From assembly GCF_034932365.1 (NCBI RefSeq), contig NZ_JAYGHR010000061.1:186001-250000 (forward strand): a stretch of 64,000 nucleotides of DNA, in the 5' to 3' direction. This DNA comes from Capilliphycus robustus (GTDB taxonomy: Bacteria > Cyanobacteriota > Cyanobacteriia > Cyanobacteriales > Microcoleaceae). The notes beneath the pieces were generated by a model, which saw nothing but the letters and a program-made list of their open reading frames with translations, did not search any database and had not been told where the DNA came from. Numbering within the stretch: position 1 is the first letter of the stretch; each line of letters starts with the position of its first letter. The translations under genes were made by a program, and so were the position numbers. Positions 9,085-16,863 of this stretch are shown here, piece by piece.

Positions 9085-9136
9085 CTTAACCTCTTATTAC
9101 GACTATATCTGCATAGACAGGTCTAATTTTGATGAC

Positions 9137-9179
9137 TTTATCATATAAATTCATTATTTTGTTTATAAAAAATGATAAA
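9137..9179. promoter_or_regulatory. inverted repeat in the divergent promoter region
   Basis: TTTATCAT (9137-9144) and ATGATAAA (9172-9179) form an inverted pair upstream of the RHH-like gene, with a related ATCATTTTTTATCA at its 5' end. This is a candidate operator. The region is very AT rich, so chance is possible. Confidence 0.3.
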
Positions 9180-9333
9180 ATATGCAATACTCACAATTAA
9201 TTGAGTAAGACTTCAACCCCTTACCCCGATATCCACCACCCGGTAGCTGGTCTTAAAGCGTGGCGGGAGTGAGCGGAAGTGATCGCCAGAAATGGCTTTT
9301 TTATTTCACCATCAGTGAGCCGTTGAGAACCCA

Positions 9334-9681
9334 GTGATGCACTCAGCTTACAGACAGGTCACAAAGAGACTGTCAGAGGTTCTCCCGGAGACAATTTACT
9401 GGATGACGACCCGAGAGCTAGAGAGCTGGCTAGGATTCTCAAACGCAACTCGAAAGCGCGATCAGTCAGTTCTGCAAGCACTGGGTTTAATCCCCAAGCA
9501 GGTAACAGGTCAAGGGGGATATCCTCGCGACATCTTAGAGATTTGGTGGGAATTCCGCCAACTTCAGCACAAAACGTCTCGTTATTTCGCCATCACAAAC
9601 ATTCGTAAATTATTGGAGGAAATTAATCATGAACAGCACGGACAAACAAGCAATCAAAGATGCGATGAATCAGTCGCCTAA
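9334..9681 (+). CDS. small HTH-like protein opening the plasmid-like module
   Basis: 115 residues; either the GTG at 9334 or the ATG at 9337 could be the start. The middle (MTTRELESWLGFSNATRKRD, then LQALGLIPKQVTGQGGYPRD) has the look of a winged-helix or MerR-like DNA-binding fold with a Gly-rich wing. The tail is polar. The next gene begins 53 bases before this one stops, in another frame, with a strong GGAGG site. This gene is the first of a long co-directional series ending with a Rep-like protein, so it may be the module's regulator. The family is not recognised. Confidence 0.55.
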   Translation: MMHSAYRQVTKRLSEVLPETIYWMTTRELESWLGFSNATRKRDQSVLQALGLIPKQVTGQGGYPRDILEIWWEFRQLQHKTSRYFAITNIRKLLEEINHEQHGQTSNQRCDESVA

Positions 9682-10033
9682 TGGGAACGGGAACGGGAAA
9701 AAAGCAACGGAACGTCCTCAACAAAACCCGCCAAAAACTTCCCCAGAGCATCGCCGGACTTCCATTGCAGATGCAATGGGATTGAACGAAACCGAACGGG
9801 AATTGGTGGAATTAACGAGCGACTTAAAATCCAAGCAAATGCTGCGATTGGTCGAAAGCGAAACCCTCCGCAAATTCGGCGAAGGCTTACAGGAAAGCGG
9901 AGGACTTATTGAAAACTTGAATACCCAGTTGGAGGCGTTACAATCCTACGAATTTACCCTTGAGGATGCCGCTTTTTTACTCTCCGGGCAACCGCTAACC
10001 CATGTCAAAATGCTGTCCGGTTCCGAGGGCTAA
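9629..10033 (+). CDS. hypothetical protein of the module
   Basis: 134 residues. GGAGGAAATTAATC precedes the ATG, the best ribosome site of this stretch. The first 55 residues are low-complexity Asn/Gly/Lys/Pro, then a structured part follows (SIADAMGLNETERELVELTS). The C-terminal helical region ends in SGQPLTHVKMLSGSEG. No enzymatic motif is visible. The overlap with the preceding gene suggests co-translation. Function unknown; a DNA- or partner-binding accessory protein is possible. Confidence 0.65.
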   Translation: MNSTDKQAIKDAMNQSPNGNGNGKKATERPQQNPPKTSPEHRRTSIADAMGLNETERELVELTSDLKSKQMLRLVESETLRKFGEGLQESGGLIENLNTQLEALQSYEFTLEDAAFLLSGQPLTHVKMLSGSEG

Positions 10034-10210
10034 AAAGTAAAAAGGATCGCCTAGTTTTTACATTGGCGATCGCACTCTACACAAAAAGCATTGATTTTAA
10101 GTTTCTGAAAGCCATTATAGCAACAGCCACGCCCAAAAAGGCTTTCAGATTCAACCCTCTATTTTCCCCCGTTTTTTCTGGAATCTTTTGATGAATGGAA
10201 GGATCTCATT

Positions 10211-10459
10211 ATGCTAAAGTTTTTCCGCCATAACCGACCCATCAATTACCAACCTCTTATCAAGTTTCTATTCCGCCTGGGATATTGGGGTCTAATCATC
10301 GCAATCTTCCTGTCAATTTGGTTATTTAAAGGATTCGGCGATGGACTTGTAGAAGCGGTAGAGATTGGATTTAAAACCTTTCAATTTCTGCGAGAAAAGT
10401 GCAAAAATATTACCCCAGATTACGACGCACCGCACACAATATTCAACGGGATAATCTGA
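10211..10459 (+). CDS. small single-span membrane protein
   Basis: 82 residues, start ATG at 10211 after GGAAGGA. A basic N-terminus (MLKFFRHNRP) leads into one hydrophobic segment near residues 25-40 (LGYWGLIIAIFLSIWLF), with a soluble C-terminal tail, so an Nin/Cout insertion is likely. Its TGA overlaps the ATG of the next gene (TGATG at 10457-10461). It resembles small envelope-associated proteins of plasmid transfer modules only in kind; the family is not recognised. Confidence 0.6.
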   Translation: MLKFFRHNRPINYQPLIKFLFRLGYWGLIIAIFLSIWLFKGFGDGLVEAVEIGFKTFQFLREKCKNITPDYDAPHTIFNGII

Positions 10460-10716
10460 TGGAGAATCTGACCGAACACCAACGCTATACCCTACTTTTT
10501 GGGCTGGCAGCAACGGCAAAAACCAAGTCATCACATTTTGAATCGCACGGGCTAACGGACTCGTTAATCGATCTCGAAGATTTTTGCTTTATTGAGTACG
10601 AAGAAAAGATTTTTAAGCTGGCAGAATCCCTTCAAAAACTCAACAGGGCAGAGATTTTAGACCTAATTATTGAGACGGCAAACCAACTGAAGCAACCGGA
10701 GACGATAACAGCATGA
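10459..10716 (+). CDS. small helical hypothetical protein
   Basis: 85 residues from the ATG at 10459 (MENLTEHQRYTLLFG), the start dictated by the TGATG overlap with the preceding gene. The frame is open upstream but that part is shadow sequence. It is helical and charged (LIDLEDFCFIEYEEKIF, then RAEILDLIIETANQ). The stop overlaps the next ATG (ATGA at 10713-10716). Function unknown. Confidence 0.6.
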   Translation: MENLTEHQRYTLLFGLAATAKTKSSHFESHGLTDSLIDLEDFCFIEYEEKIFKLAESLQKLNRAEILDLIIETANQLKQPETITA

Positions 10717-10889
10717 ACCCCGAAGAAAAAATTCAGCAATTACAGCAGGATTTAGCCGAACTTTCCCATATACTTGCGGGAATTGCCAATCATATCTTTT
10801 TCCAACAGATTGGCGTTATAACGGTTGAAGATATGGGCAAGCTCGAAGAAATTATTATCCGCAATCAAGTCAAAAAGGAAATTATCTAG
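10713..10889 (+). CDS. 58-residue coupled hypothetical protein
   Basis: The frame opens at the ATG in the ATGA overlap (10713) and ends with TAG at 10887-10889. It begins MNPEEKIQQLQQDLAEL and contains an amphipathic helix typical of short coiled coils, then VEDMGKLEEIIIRNQVKK. The following gene starts inside its stop codon. Overlaps on both sides make it a believable gene despite its length. No function can be given. Confidence 0.55.
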   Translation: MNPEEKIQQLQQDLAELSHILAGIANHIFFQQIGVITVEDMGKLEEIIIRNQVKKEII

Positions 10890-11011
10890 TGAAAAAGAAA
10901 ACCGTCAACGCAACAGACACTTACGGAACAACCGACCCCAAAGAACTCTACAATTTTGGCTTATATCCCCCGGAGTATTATCCCGAAAAAAATAAGGATA
11001 AAAAGCCCTAA
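10889..11011 (+). CDS. 40-residue peptide with DPKELYN/PPEYYPEK motif
   Basis: A GTG start overlaps the previous stop (TAGTG at 10887-10891). The product is basic at both ends with the central motif DPKELYNFGLYPPEYYPEK. A 72-base segment of it (10934-11005) recurs in broken form at 43429-43499, so this peptide belongs to a unit that has existed twice in the window. The repeat conservation supports a real coding sequence. Function unknown. Confidence 0.5.
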   Translation: MKKKTVNATDTYGTTDPKELYNFGLYPPEYYPEKNKDKKP

Positions 11012-11021
11012 AATACAACCG

Positions 11022-11186
11022 ATGAATGAGCAAAAAGTTCTCGCGCAACTCCTCGCAACTTCCTCCGATTTTCTTCATGTATTGTGGGATATAAACTGTC
11101 AGAGCATCCACTTCACCAACAGATTTCTCAACTCAATCAATCATGCAAAATTACGGATTCTGAGCGCGATCAACAACAATTCTTAG
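11022..11186 (+). CDS. 54-residue hypothetical protein
   Basis: The ATG at 11022 (MNEQKVLAQLLATSSDFLH) lies 11 bases after the preceding stop. The frame is open further upstream, but that part overlaps the previous peptide. The composition is soluble and helical. It is placed in line with the other small genes of the module. No motif is recognised, and its length makes chance possible. Confidence 0.4.
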   Translation: MNEQKVLAQLLATSSDFLHVLWDINCQSIHFTNRFLNSINHAKLRILSAINNNS

Positions 11187-11196
11187 TAGGAAAAAA

Positions 11197-11415
11197 ATGA
11201 TTTATCGAGGCAAACACACTAATGTGTCGGGCTACAATCCCGAAGATGGAGCCGAATTCTTTTTCCGAATGGCGGGGCATTACGACGATTTTGAAATTCT
11301 AGAAACAACCCGCCAACTCGAAGGAGAACGGGCAGAAATACACGACGTTAAATATGCGGAGGGAATTTATTTTTCCTTCCCTTGGCAAAACAAATCAGTG
11401 CAGTTACCGGAGTAA
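11197..11415 (+). CDS. hypothetical protein, 72 residues
   Basis: Start ATG at 11197 with AGTAGGAAAAAA directly upstream. The product (MIYRGKHTNVSGYNPEDGAE, then a segment rich in aromatic and acidic residues) reads as a compact beta-rich soluble domain. It lies 10 bases after the previous stop and 5 bases before the next ATG, so it is in the middle of an operon. Family not recognised. Confidence 0.55.
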   Translation: MIYRGKHTNVSGYNPEDGAEFFFRMAGHYDDFEILETTRQLEGERAEIHDVKYAEGIYFSFPWQNKSVQLPE

Positions 11416-11420
11416 AAACC

Positions 11421-11675
11421 ATGACCAAACCCTTAACTTATTGGCTCTCCTCAACAAGTCCGAAAGAACAGCAAGCTATTACCAACATTGAAGGAATTTG
11501 CGGTTCATTCTTTCAAAACTTATCGGAAGAAGGCAAATACTCATTAATTGTAGAAATTTCCAAACAACTTCCGCATACCTCCTCAAGTCTTCATCCACAA
11601 ATCAAACAGTCTATCAAGGATTTATCGGTGGGAAATCTTCTCAACTTACTCTCCGCAATTTCCAGTTCTTTTTAA
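11421..11675 (+). CDS. hypothetical protein, 84 residues
   Basis: The ATG at 11421 (MTKPLTYWLSSTSPKEQQA) has GGAG eight bases upstream, overlapping the end of the previous gene, and is preferred to the in-frame start at 11382. It is helical throughout with a Ser-rich C-terminus (LLNLLSAISSSF). It precedes the acidic protein by 33 bases. No known domain is seen. Confidence 0.5.
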   Translation: MTKPLTYWLSSTSPKEQQAITNIEGICGSFFQNLSEEGKYSLIVEISKQLPHTSSSLHPQIKQSIKDLSVGNLLNLLSAISSSF

Positions 11676-11708
11676 CCCATCAAAACTTGAGTATTGGAGG
11701 AATAAACT

Positions 11709-12170
11709 ATGTGGAATGGAATCCGGCAATTTTTGGGATTGAAACCCGTCTATACCTTGAATATTGTCCCCCAAGACGAATATACACCTAATAGCAATTC
11801 TTGGGAAGATGATCAAGATTTTTTCGATGAGGAATTTGAACGGGAAAGACAAGAATATTATGATGAATGGTACGACGATATTATGGCTGTTCAAGAACTG
11901 AGTGCTAGAAACAAGATTGGCGAAAAACTTTTGCTCGAATGCGATGATAGCTCACGCGAATATGCAAGTCTCGCCTTGGAAAGATTAGGTTTTCTTCACA
12001 AGAATTTCTCCTATCCCGGTAACGAAGACTCGGATGATGATTATGAGGATGAAGATGATTATGAAGAAGAACAAATCTGGGGACATAACGAGCATACCGG
12101 ATGGATGCCCAGGAGCGATTATTACGAATCAGGAAGTCCGTATTATGGCTGGGATTTTGTAGAAGATTAA
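11709..12170 (+). CDS. very acidic hypothetical protein, 153 residues
   Basis: Strong site TTGGAGGAATAAACT before the ATG at 11709. The N-terminus (MWNGIRQFLGLKPVYTLN) is followed by two Asp/Glu/Tyr-rich tracts (near residues 33-60 and 105-125) around a small helical core (LLLECDDSSREYASLALERL). Net charge is strongly negative. Such proteins are often DNA mimics, anti-restriction factors or partner-binding acidic proteins on mobile elements; this is only a composition-based suggestion. Family not recognised. Confidence 0.6.
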   Translation: MWNGIRQFLGLKPVYTLNIVPQDEYTPNSNSWEDDQDFFDEEFERERQEYYDEWYDDIMAVQELSARNKIGEKLLLECDDSSREYASLALERLGFLHKNFSYPGNEDSDDDYEDEDDYEEEQIWGHNEHTGWMPRSDYYESGSPYYGWDFVED

Positions 12171-12223
12171 ATACCAAAACGAGGAAAACTATATCGACAA
12201 CTAACCCCACAAAAAGAGGAAAC

Positions 12224-12385
12224 ATGAACATCGCAGAAATCAAAAAAATCGTCGCATCGGAAATCCTTCGGGTGCAAGCCTTAAGAAAAGGGGTGACAAG
12301 GGAATATGTGGGTTTGAAAAAAGCCTTCTTACTGTTCGTGATAGATTGGTATCTTTTTGTTTGTCGCTGGTACATCAAAGGTTAA
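12224..12385 (+). CDS. 53-residue basic/hydrophobic protein
   Basis: The ATG at 12224 (MNIAEIKKIVASEILRVQAL) has AAGAGGAAAC directly upstream and is preferred over the longer frame from 12101, whose first part is a shadow of the acidic gene. The C-terminal half is hydrophobic and aromatic (AFLLFVIDWYLFVCRWYIKG) and may insert in the membrane. It overlaps the next open frame. Confidence 0.5.
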   Translation: MNIAEIKKIVASEILRVQALRKGVTREYVGLKKAFLLFVIDWYLFVCRWYIKG

Positions 12386-12444
12386 CAAAGCTAGAAACTG
12401 GGGTGAAATATCCCCAACTTAACCTCATTCAATTGTTGTTTCTT

Positions 12445-12729
12445 ATGCACAAATTACTTAATGGAAAACTCACCGGAAAGAACCGAGCAATAAACTGGTA
12501 TTTAGCCCGATTTAACTGGAAGAAGATAGCCCAAAGGGAAGCGGTTCTTTTGAGTTTGGCTTGCGGGATGGTTTTACTCATTGCAGCCCGTCATCTGGTG
12601 AGATTAACCAAGCGATTAATTCTGTTATTTGCGCGGTTCGTACTCTCCCCAATCATCCGATTTTGTAGCGGGTTTCTCGGCTGGGCATGGACGGCATCTT
12701 TAACCCTAGAAAACATTAGACTTTGGTAG
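12445..12729 (+). CDS. membrane protein of the module, start uncertain
   Basis: The frame is open from 12346 (TTG); the first ATG is at 12445 (MHKLLNGKLTGKNRAINWY), giving 94 residues. A GTG at 12403 is another option, and none has a clear ribosome site. A hydrophobic helix (AVLLSLACGMVLLIAARHLV) is followed by a basic amphipathic helix (RLTKRLILLFARFVLSPIIR). It lies between two other membrane or secretion-like small genes and upstream of the VirD4/FtsK-like ATPase, so it may be part of an envelope complex. Confidence 0.45.
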   Translation: MHKLLNGKLTGKNRAINWYLARFNWKKIAQREAVLLSLACGMVLLIAARHLVRLTKRLILLFARFVLSPIIRFCSGFLGWAWTASLTLENIRLW

Positions 12730-12738
12730 AGATTAATC

Positions 12739-13278
12739 ATGGGAATTTTCGGCACATTATTCGGCAACGATAACAGTTCATCCATCACAAACTCAAGCGG
12801 GGGTGCCATAGAAAATGGGGGACACAATATCAGCATTTCCACCGCTTTACGACCCACTAATTCTTGCGTTCCCCGCCCTTCAAACCCCGGTAGTTTTGAA
12901 TCGATTCGCACAGTTCCAGTGGTGGAAAGCCCTCGGTATTTTACCGCAGAAGAAGAGGCTGCATTGAAGCAGTTGGAAAAAGAGAAAAAGAAAGAGGCAT
13001 ACCATAGCGAAAAAGCATACAAACACCTCGAATCAATTGACACCAGCGATACGCGAGTTCACGTCGCCCACTATGGTTATCAAGAAACCCTAGCAAGAAA
13101 TGAAGATACTAAACAAGGCGCCACTTCAAAATTTGCCGCCACGTTGCACGCTTTAAGACCGAATTACGCCAAAAGGGAGGCAAGTTTGCAGGGATTGGAT
13201 GAAGCCAAAACTCATCAGGTTAATCAAATTAAATCCAAGGTCAAAGAGCGATTGGCGATGTTGAGGGGCGAGGGGTAA
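12739..13278 (+). CDS. hypothetical protein with disordered N-terminus and charged C-terminus
   Basis: 179 residues. The first 65 residues are Ser/Asn/Gly/Pro-rich and probably disordered (GNDNSSSITNSSGGAIENG). Residues 68-95 are a Glu/Lys coiled coil (EEEAALKQLEKEKKKEAYH), and the C-terminus is basic and helical (QIKSKVKERLAMLRGEG). The ATG follows the previous stop by nine bases. It is followed by a degenerate repeat tract before the next gene. No domain is recognised. Confidence 0.55.
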   Translation: MGIFGTLFGNDNSSSITNSSGGAIENGGHNISISTALRPTNSCVPRPSNPGSFESIRTVPVVESPRYFTAEEEAALKQLEKEKKKEAYHSEKAYKHLESIDTSDTRVHVAHYGYQETLARNEDTKQGATSKFAATLHALRPNYAKREASLQGLDEAKTHQVNQIKSKVKERLAMLRGEG

Positions 13279-13440
13279 CAGTTTACAGTTTACAGTTACC
13301 AGTTATCAGCTTTTTCAGTTATCAATTATCAGTTATTAGTTGTTAGTTATTACTGTTCACTGTTCACTGGTCACTGTTCTGCTTACTGTTCACTGTAACC
13401 TCTTAACTGGTCACTGTTCACTGTTCACTGTTCACTGTAA
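13279..13440 (+). repeat. degenerate short tandem repeat tract
   Basis: The tract consists of variants of CAGTTATCAGTTA followed by TCACTGT heptads (TTCACTGTTCACTG), an STRR-like array as found between cyanobacterial genes. It fills the gap between two module genes exactly. Small frame shifts of the repeat are visible. No ORF or CRISPR-like spacer is present. Confidence 0.85.
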
Positions 13441-13445
13441 AAGCT

Positions 13446-13709
13446 ATGGCAAATGTCGGAATTTTAGCGGGTCAATTTTTACTGTTTGCATCACTGGGAA
13501 CCTTTGCCAGTTTTTTAGCAACGCTTGGAGGGTTTGGACTGGGTTTGAGCCGATTCTTTTTTATCAGTTTTACCCTGCTTCAATTGGGAGGATGGTTGGG
13601 AGATGACCCCATCGCCAGCACTTTGAAATGGACGGTTAACCAGTGGCATTATTTCTTGATTTCTGCTTTTATCGCCGTCATCTTGGGGGTGATTTTATGG
13701 CGTTTTTGA
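13446..13709 (+). CDS. two-span membrane protein
   Basis: 87 residues with at least two hydrophobic helices, residues about 5-50 (GILAGQFLLFASLGTFASFL, continuing Gly-rich) and 68-86 (YFLISAFIAVILGVILW). The C-terminus overlaps the start of the VirD4/FtsK-like ATPase gene by 13 bases, so the two are coupled. A small membrane partner of a coupling-type ATPase is a reasonable guess. The start has no clear ribosome site because the repeat tract lies directly upstream. Confidence 0.6.
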   Translation: MANVGILAGQFLLFASLGTFASFLATLGGFGLGLSRFFFISFTLLQLGGWLGDDPIASTLKWTVNQWHYFLISAFIAVILGVILWRF

Positions 13710-14728
13710 ACGAACAACTCAGCTACAATTTTAACCTCAAAAGGCGAATTGCCAGTCAGGGAACGGGGATTATCAACTTCTTCTGCGGGGGCGCTTTGGT
13801 TGTCAGTCTTTCCTGCTGGATCATTCCCCCCTGTCTCCCCAACAAATACTCAACCTGGCACAACTGGGTTCAGGGAATTGGGTCAATTGTGGCGATCGCC
13901 GGATCTGCAACCGCAATTGGACTGGGGCATTGGTTGAGAAAGGTCGAACCCTATTTGAAATTGGAGGAATTGCAGGAAGAAGACGACTTTGCAGACCGTT
14001 TGGCGACGGTGCAATATTATCGGGAAACCTCCCGCATAGAGGAAATGAACGCCTATCTGGAGGGGAGAACTATTCGGCAGGCGTTACCTCAAGAAACATC
14101 ACCTCAGCCAGCCAAATTTGACCTCAAACGGTACTTAGTTGATGAAGCCACCGGAATCCTGATCACCGGGAATTCGGGGGCGGGAAAGACCAGTTCGGCG
14201 GTGGAAATTGCGGGGATGTTAACTGAAAGCGCACCCGCAGAAATCATCGTTCTCGACCCCCATTTCAACGACCAGTGGGCGGAAGCCAGACTGCAAGCCA
14301 TTTCCAGAATCGAGGAGATTGAACGGGCGATCGCATCCTTGCTCAAAGAACTCGATGCCAGACACGAACGCAAGCGATTGGGATTGCCAAATGGTCGAAA
14401 AGTCCTCGTCATCACCGATGAATTATTATCCTGCAAAAAGCGATTTTCCGATCCCAAAAGAGTCGGGGATGCGCTTTCGAGGTTGTCAACGGAGGGGAGG
14501 AAGCGGGATATGTTATTTCTCGGCATTTCCCACTCCCCCAACGCCGACGATATTGACATTTCTGCTGAAGTGAGAACCAGTTTTGCCGTGATTAAATTGT
14601 GTAAATCCGCACAGAAACACGTCTCAAACTTCTGGGAGAAAAGCGACCCCAGGAAAGCGTATATTCTCAATCATCCGGGCTATCCCGCCATTGTTGCTGA
14701 TGGGGTAGATGAGATTATGGAGGTTTGA
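13697..14728 (+). CDS. membrane-anchored VirD4/FtsK/HerA-like ATPase
   Basis: 343 residues from the ATG at 13697, preceded by GGGGGTGA. Two hydrophobic segments lie near residues 25-45 and 62-80 (the second IGSIVAIAGSATAIGLG). A linker is followed by a P-loop ATPase: Walker A GNSGAGKTSS near 157, LDPHFNDQW in place of the VirD4 LDPKGE-type motif near 195, Walker B KVLVITDE near 235, and SHSPNADD after it. This is the layout of DNA-pumping or coupling proteins in compact form, smaller than VirD4 (about 600). It could move DNA in conjugation or partition. The gene is coupled to membrane protein genes upstream and to the next gene by a GGAGG site at 14719-14723. Confidence 0.7.
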   Translation: MAFLNEQLSYNFNLKRRIASQGTGIINFFCGGALVVSLSCWIIPPCLPNKYSTWHNWVQGIGSIVAIAGSATAIGLGHWLRKVEPYLKLEELQEEDDFADRLATVQYYRETSRIEEMNAYLEGRTIRQALPQETSPQPAKFDLKRYLVDEATGILITGNSGAGKTSSAVEIAGMLTESAPAEIIVLDPHFNDQWAEARLQAISRIEEIERAIASLLKELDARHERKRLGLPNGRKVLVITDELLSCKKRFSDPKRVGDALSRLSTEGRKRDMLFLGISHSPNADDIDISAEVRTSFAVIKLCKSAQKHVSNFWEKSDPRKAYILNHPGYPAIVADGVDEIMEV

Positions 14729-14732
14729 ACGG

Positions 14733-15155
14733 ATGCTTGGGGTGGAAAAGATACAAAGTCAACTCGATAAACTCCTCCAGGAAAATCATCAACTTAAATG
14801 TCAAGTCAATCAATTAGAAAGTATTCGGATTAATCATTCTGACTCCCCACTTTGGCAATTAGAAAAAAGACTGATGTGCGTTGAAAGCGAATATCAACAG
14901 TTAAAAGAGCAATCCCAACTGGTACTCGGATGTTTTGAACGTCTACAAGAAAAGATTCACAATCAACTGCAACCGGGAACCGTTGTGGAAATCCTGTTTG
15001 ACGACAAGGGGATTCATACAGGTCAGTTGGGAACTGTTGAACAGGAGTTTGAATGCAGTCCGGGTAATTGGTGGGTGAGTTTTGTTGACCCCGATACTCA
15101 ACACACTTATCGAGGATTATTTCACGCCTATCAGTTATATTTACCTCCTTTTTAA
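14733..15155 (+). CDS. coiled-coil plus SH3/KOW-like protein
   Basis: 140 residues from the ATG at 14733, with GGAGG nine bases upstream inside the ATPase gene. The N-terminal 85 residues are a coiled coil (IQSQLDKLLQENHQLKCQVN). The C-terminal 50 look like a small beta barrel (PGTVVEILFDDKGIHTGQLG, then GNWWVSFVD and YRGLFHAYQL), as in KOW/SH3 folds. It follows the ATPase by four bases and probably works with it. Family not recognised. Downstream lies a large hairpin repeat. Confidence 0.6.
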   Translation: MLGVEKIQSQLDKLLQENHQLKCQVNQLESIRINHSDSPLWQLEKRLMCVESEYQQLKEQSQLVLGCFERLQEKIHNQLQPGTVVEILFDDKGIHTGQLGTVEQEFECSPGNWWVSFVDPDTQHTYRGLFHAYQLYLPPF

Positions 15156-15157
15156 AT

Positions 15158-15505
15158 CGAAGGCAGATGGCAGATGGCAGCGCGAACTCGCGACTTGGCG
15201 GAATGGTCGAGAGCGCGAACTTGCGGCCCGGCGGTTTCCGCCGAGAGCAAAGTTCGCAAGAGAGCGAAGTTCGTAAGAGAGATGGCAGAGGGTTGATATA
15301 TGGCGCTACGCGCAAGTCAGAAGTTAGAAGTCAGAAAAAGGGCTTCAAACTTGAAGGAACTGGCGAACCCGAAGGGCAAACTCGATTCCCGAGCTTTTTT
15401 CAGATCCTCAACAATCCAAACCTTCTGCCCTCTCTCTTGCGAACTTCCTCCTCGACGGAAACCGCCAAGACCGGAGTTCGCGCTGCCTCCTGCCTTCTGC
15501 CTTCG
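15158..15505. repeat. long imperfect inverted repeat, large copy of the GGCAGATGGCAG element
   Basis: CGAAGGCAGATGGCAG (from 15158) mirrors CTGCCTTCTGCCTTCG near 15490-15505. The arms also share inner pieces in opposite orientation: GCGCGAACTC, CTTGGCGG, TTTCCGCCGAG and AAGTTCGCAAGAGAG. The apical part (about 15295-15425) is unrelated sequence. It is the same family as 261-320, but with about 130-base left and 85-base right arms. The ORFs reading through it are chance frames. Confidence 0.75.
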
Positions 15506-15531
15506 TTTAAGAATTTTCAAGGATAACACCC

Positions 15532-16833
15532 ATGAAAAACTTAACGACTACTTCAAAAACTGCACAGTTTACCACCGCAACATTAGGAGTTGTACGTCAC
15601 CCCTCCAATCTCCTTGTAGAGTTTTTAGAGGTTTGGAAAAGGCGCAGTAAGGTGAAAGCCTGCATTCTTAGCTGGTTAGATTCCTGGCACATATCAAAAG
15701 GTGAAACGGGTTGGATTTGTGCTTCTTATCAACAGATTGGGAAAGCTTTTGGTTATTGTCGAGATACCATCGGGCGACACCTCAAAGATTTAATTAAAGA
15801 TGGCTATATACGCCGTAGAAATTTGCTTCCCCATGAAAAGCGATATCCCACCGACACCCGCAAGATGTACCAGATTAATTTCCCAAAACTTCGGGAAAAA
15901 GTTGACAATGAAATTTTGACTCCTAGCTACGACAAATCAGACGGCTACCCCTTAAAATATCAGACGGTAGATGTTGAAAATCAGACGGATCTTAACTCTT
16001 ACTCAAACCTTTCTAAATCCTCCCTTACACACCAAGAGAAAGCCCCATTAGAAAAATGTGTGTGTGTTCGAGGATTAGAAATTTTTTCGGAAAGAGGGGA
16101 AAGCCCAGAAAAAGAAGTATTTTTAGAAACTCAAGAGTTTTCCAACAATCAGGAACTTTCAAACCGCCAAGAATTATTAGAAAAACCAGAAGTTTTAGAA
16201 TCCGAAGAAGTTTCAGAATGTGAAAAATTTACAACCCATCCAGAAATTGGGGAATCTGAAAACTTCTCCACAAATCAAGAAATTTCAGAAGATTTTCAAC
16301 CCACCACCCCGCCCCAAAATTCCAGCCACGCCGAATTAATCACAAAACTGAATCAATCCATTCGTCCGCCTTTCAAGCCGATTCAGTTGGGTTCAGTGGA
16401 GTGGGTAATGAGGCGATACCCGGAAAACATTACCGGGGCAATTAAAGCCGTTAAACAGGGGTTAAAACAGGGCTGGATGAAGAATCCTACGGGGTATTTA
16501 ATTCGAGCGCTCAAGGAAGGAATTAAGGTCGAACAAAATATCTCTGGTGCGATGAGTCGGGATTATTGGTGGACGTGGGTTGGTGAAAATTGGGGAAAAG
16601 AAAAGCGCAATAGTTTAATTGAGCGGGTATCGGATTTGGGTCAAGGTTTGAGTGTCTATTTTACAAACGGTTTGGAACGTCCCTTTGATGAAATTAAGCA
16701 ACTGTCTCTAGAAGAAGTGGAAGCGTTGGCGTTGGAAACCCCGGAAACTTACCCTGATGAACATCCCCAAGACCCTATTTCACCTCAGCAAGTTGAATAT
16801 TTACAAGCGATTATGCGGGGAATTGGAAGTTAG
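15532..16833 (+). CDS. Rep-like winged-helix replication protein
   Basis: 433 residues, start after AAGGATAACACCC. Residues about 35-110 form a winged helix (ASYQQIGKAFGYCRDTIGRH, then LIKDGYIRRRNL), as in plasmid replication initiators and phage-type replication regulators. Residues 150-265 are a low-complexity Glu/Ser/Asn linker with repeated short motifs. The C-terminal part has a DnaD-like feel: VMRRYPENITGAIKAVKQGL and KNPTGYLIRALKEG. It closes the run of co-directional module genes, which is what suggests a plasmid-type element. I cannot see iterons or an AT-rich origin for certain. Confidence 0.6.
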   Translation: MKNLTTTSKTAQFTTATLGVVRHPSNLLVEFLEVWKRRSKVKACILSWLDSWHISKGETGWICASYQQIGKAFGYCRDTIGRHLKDLIKDGYIRRRNLLPHEKRYPTDTRKMYQINFPKLREKVDNEILTPSYDKSDGYPLKYQTVDVENQTDLNSYSNLSKSSLTHQEKAPLEKCVCVRGLEIFSERGESPEKEVFLETQEFSNNQELSNRQELLEKPEVLESEEVSECEKFTTHPEIGESENFSTNQEISEDFQPTTPPQNSSHAELITKLNQSIRPPFKPIQLGSVEWVMRRYPENITGAIKAVKQGLKQGWMKNPTGYLIRALKEGIKVEQNISGAMSRDYWWTWVGENWGKEKRNSLIERVSDLGQGLSVYFTNGLERPFDEIKQLSLEEVEALALETPETYPDEHPQDPISPQQVEYLQAIMRGIGS

Positions 16834-16863
16834 AGATCTGCACATCAAAACAAAGCCAACTAA

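Noticed and set aside
13340..13606. Open frame through the TCACTGT repeat tract
   Set aside because: It translates the tandem repeat and then a shadow of the membrane gene; there is no ribosome site.
15167..15650. Several open frames in the large hairpin element
   Set aside because: They are mirror-image readings of an inverted repeat and have no coding character.
1..16833. Prophage
   Set aside because: No capsid, portal, terminase, tail or integrase genes were seen; the MoxR/DUF3150 and Rep-like genes fit plasmid-type elements at least as well.
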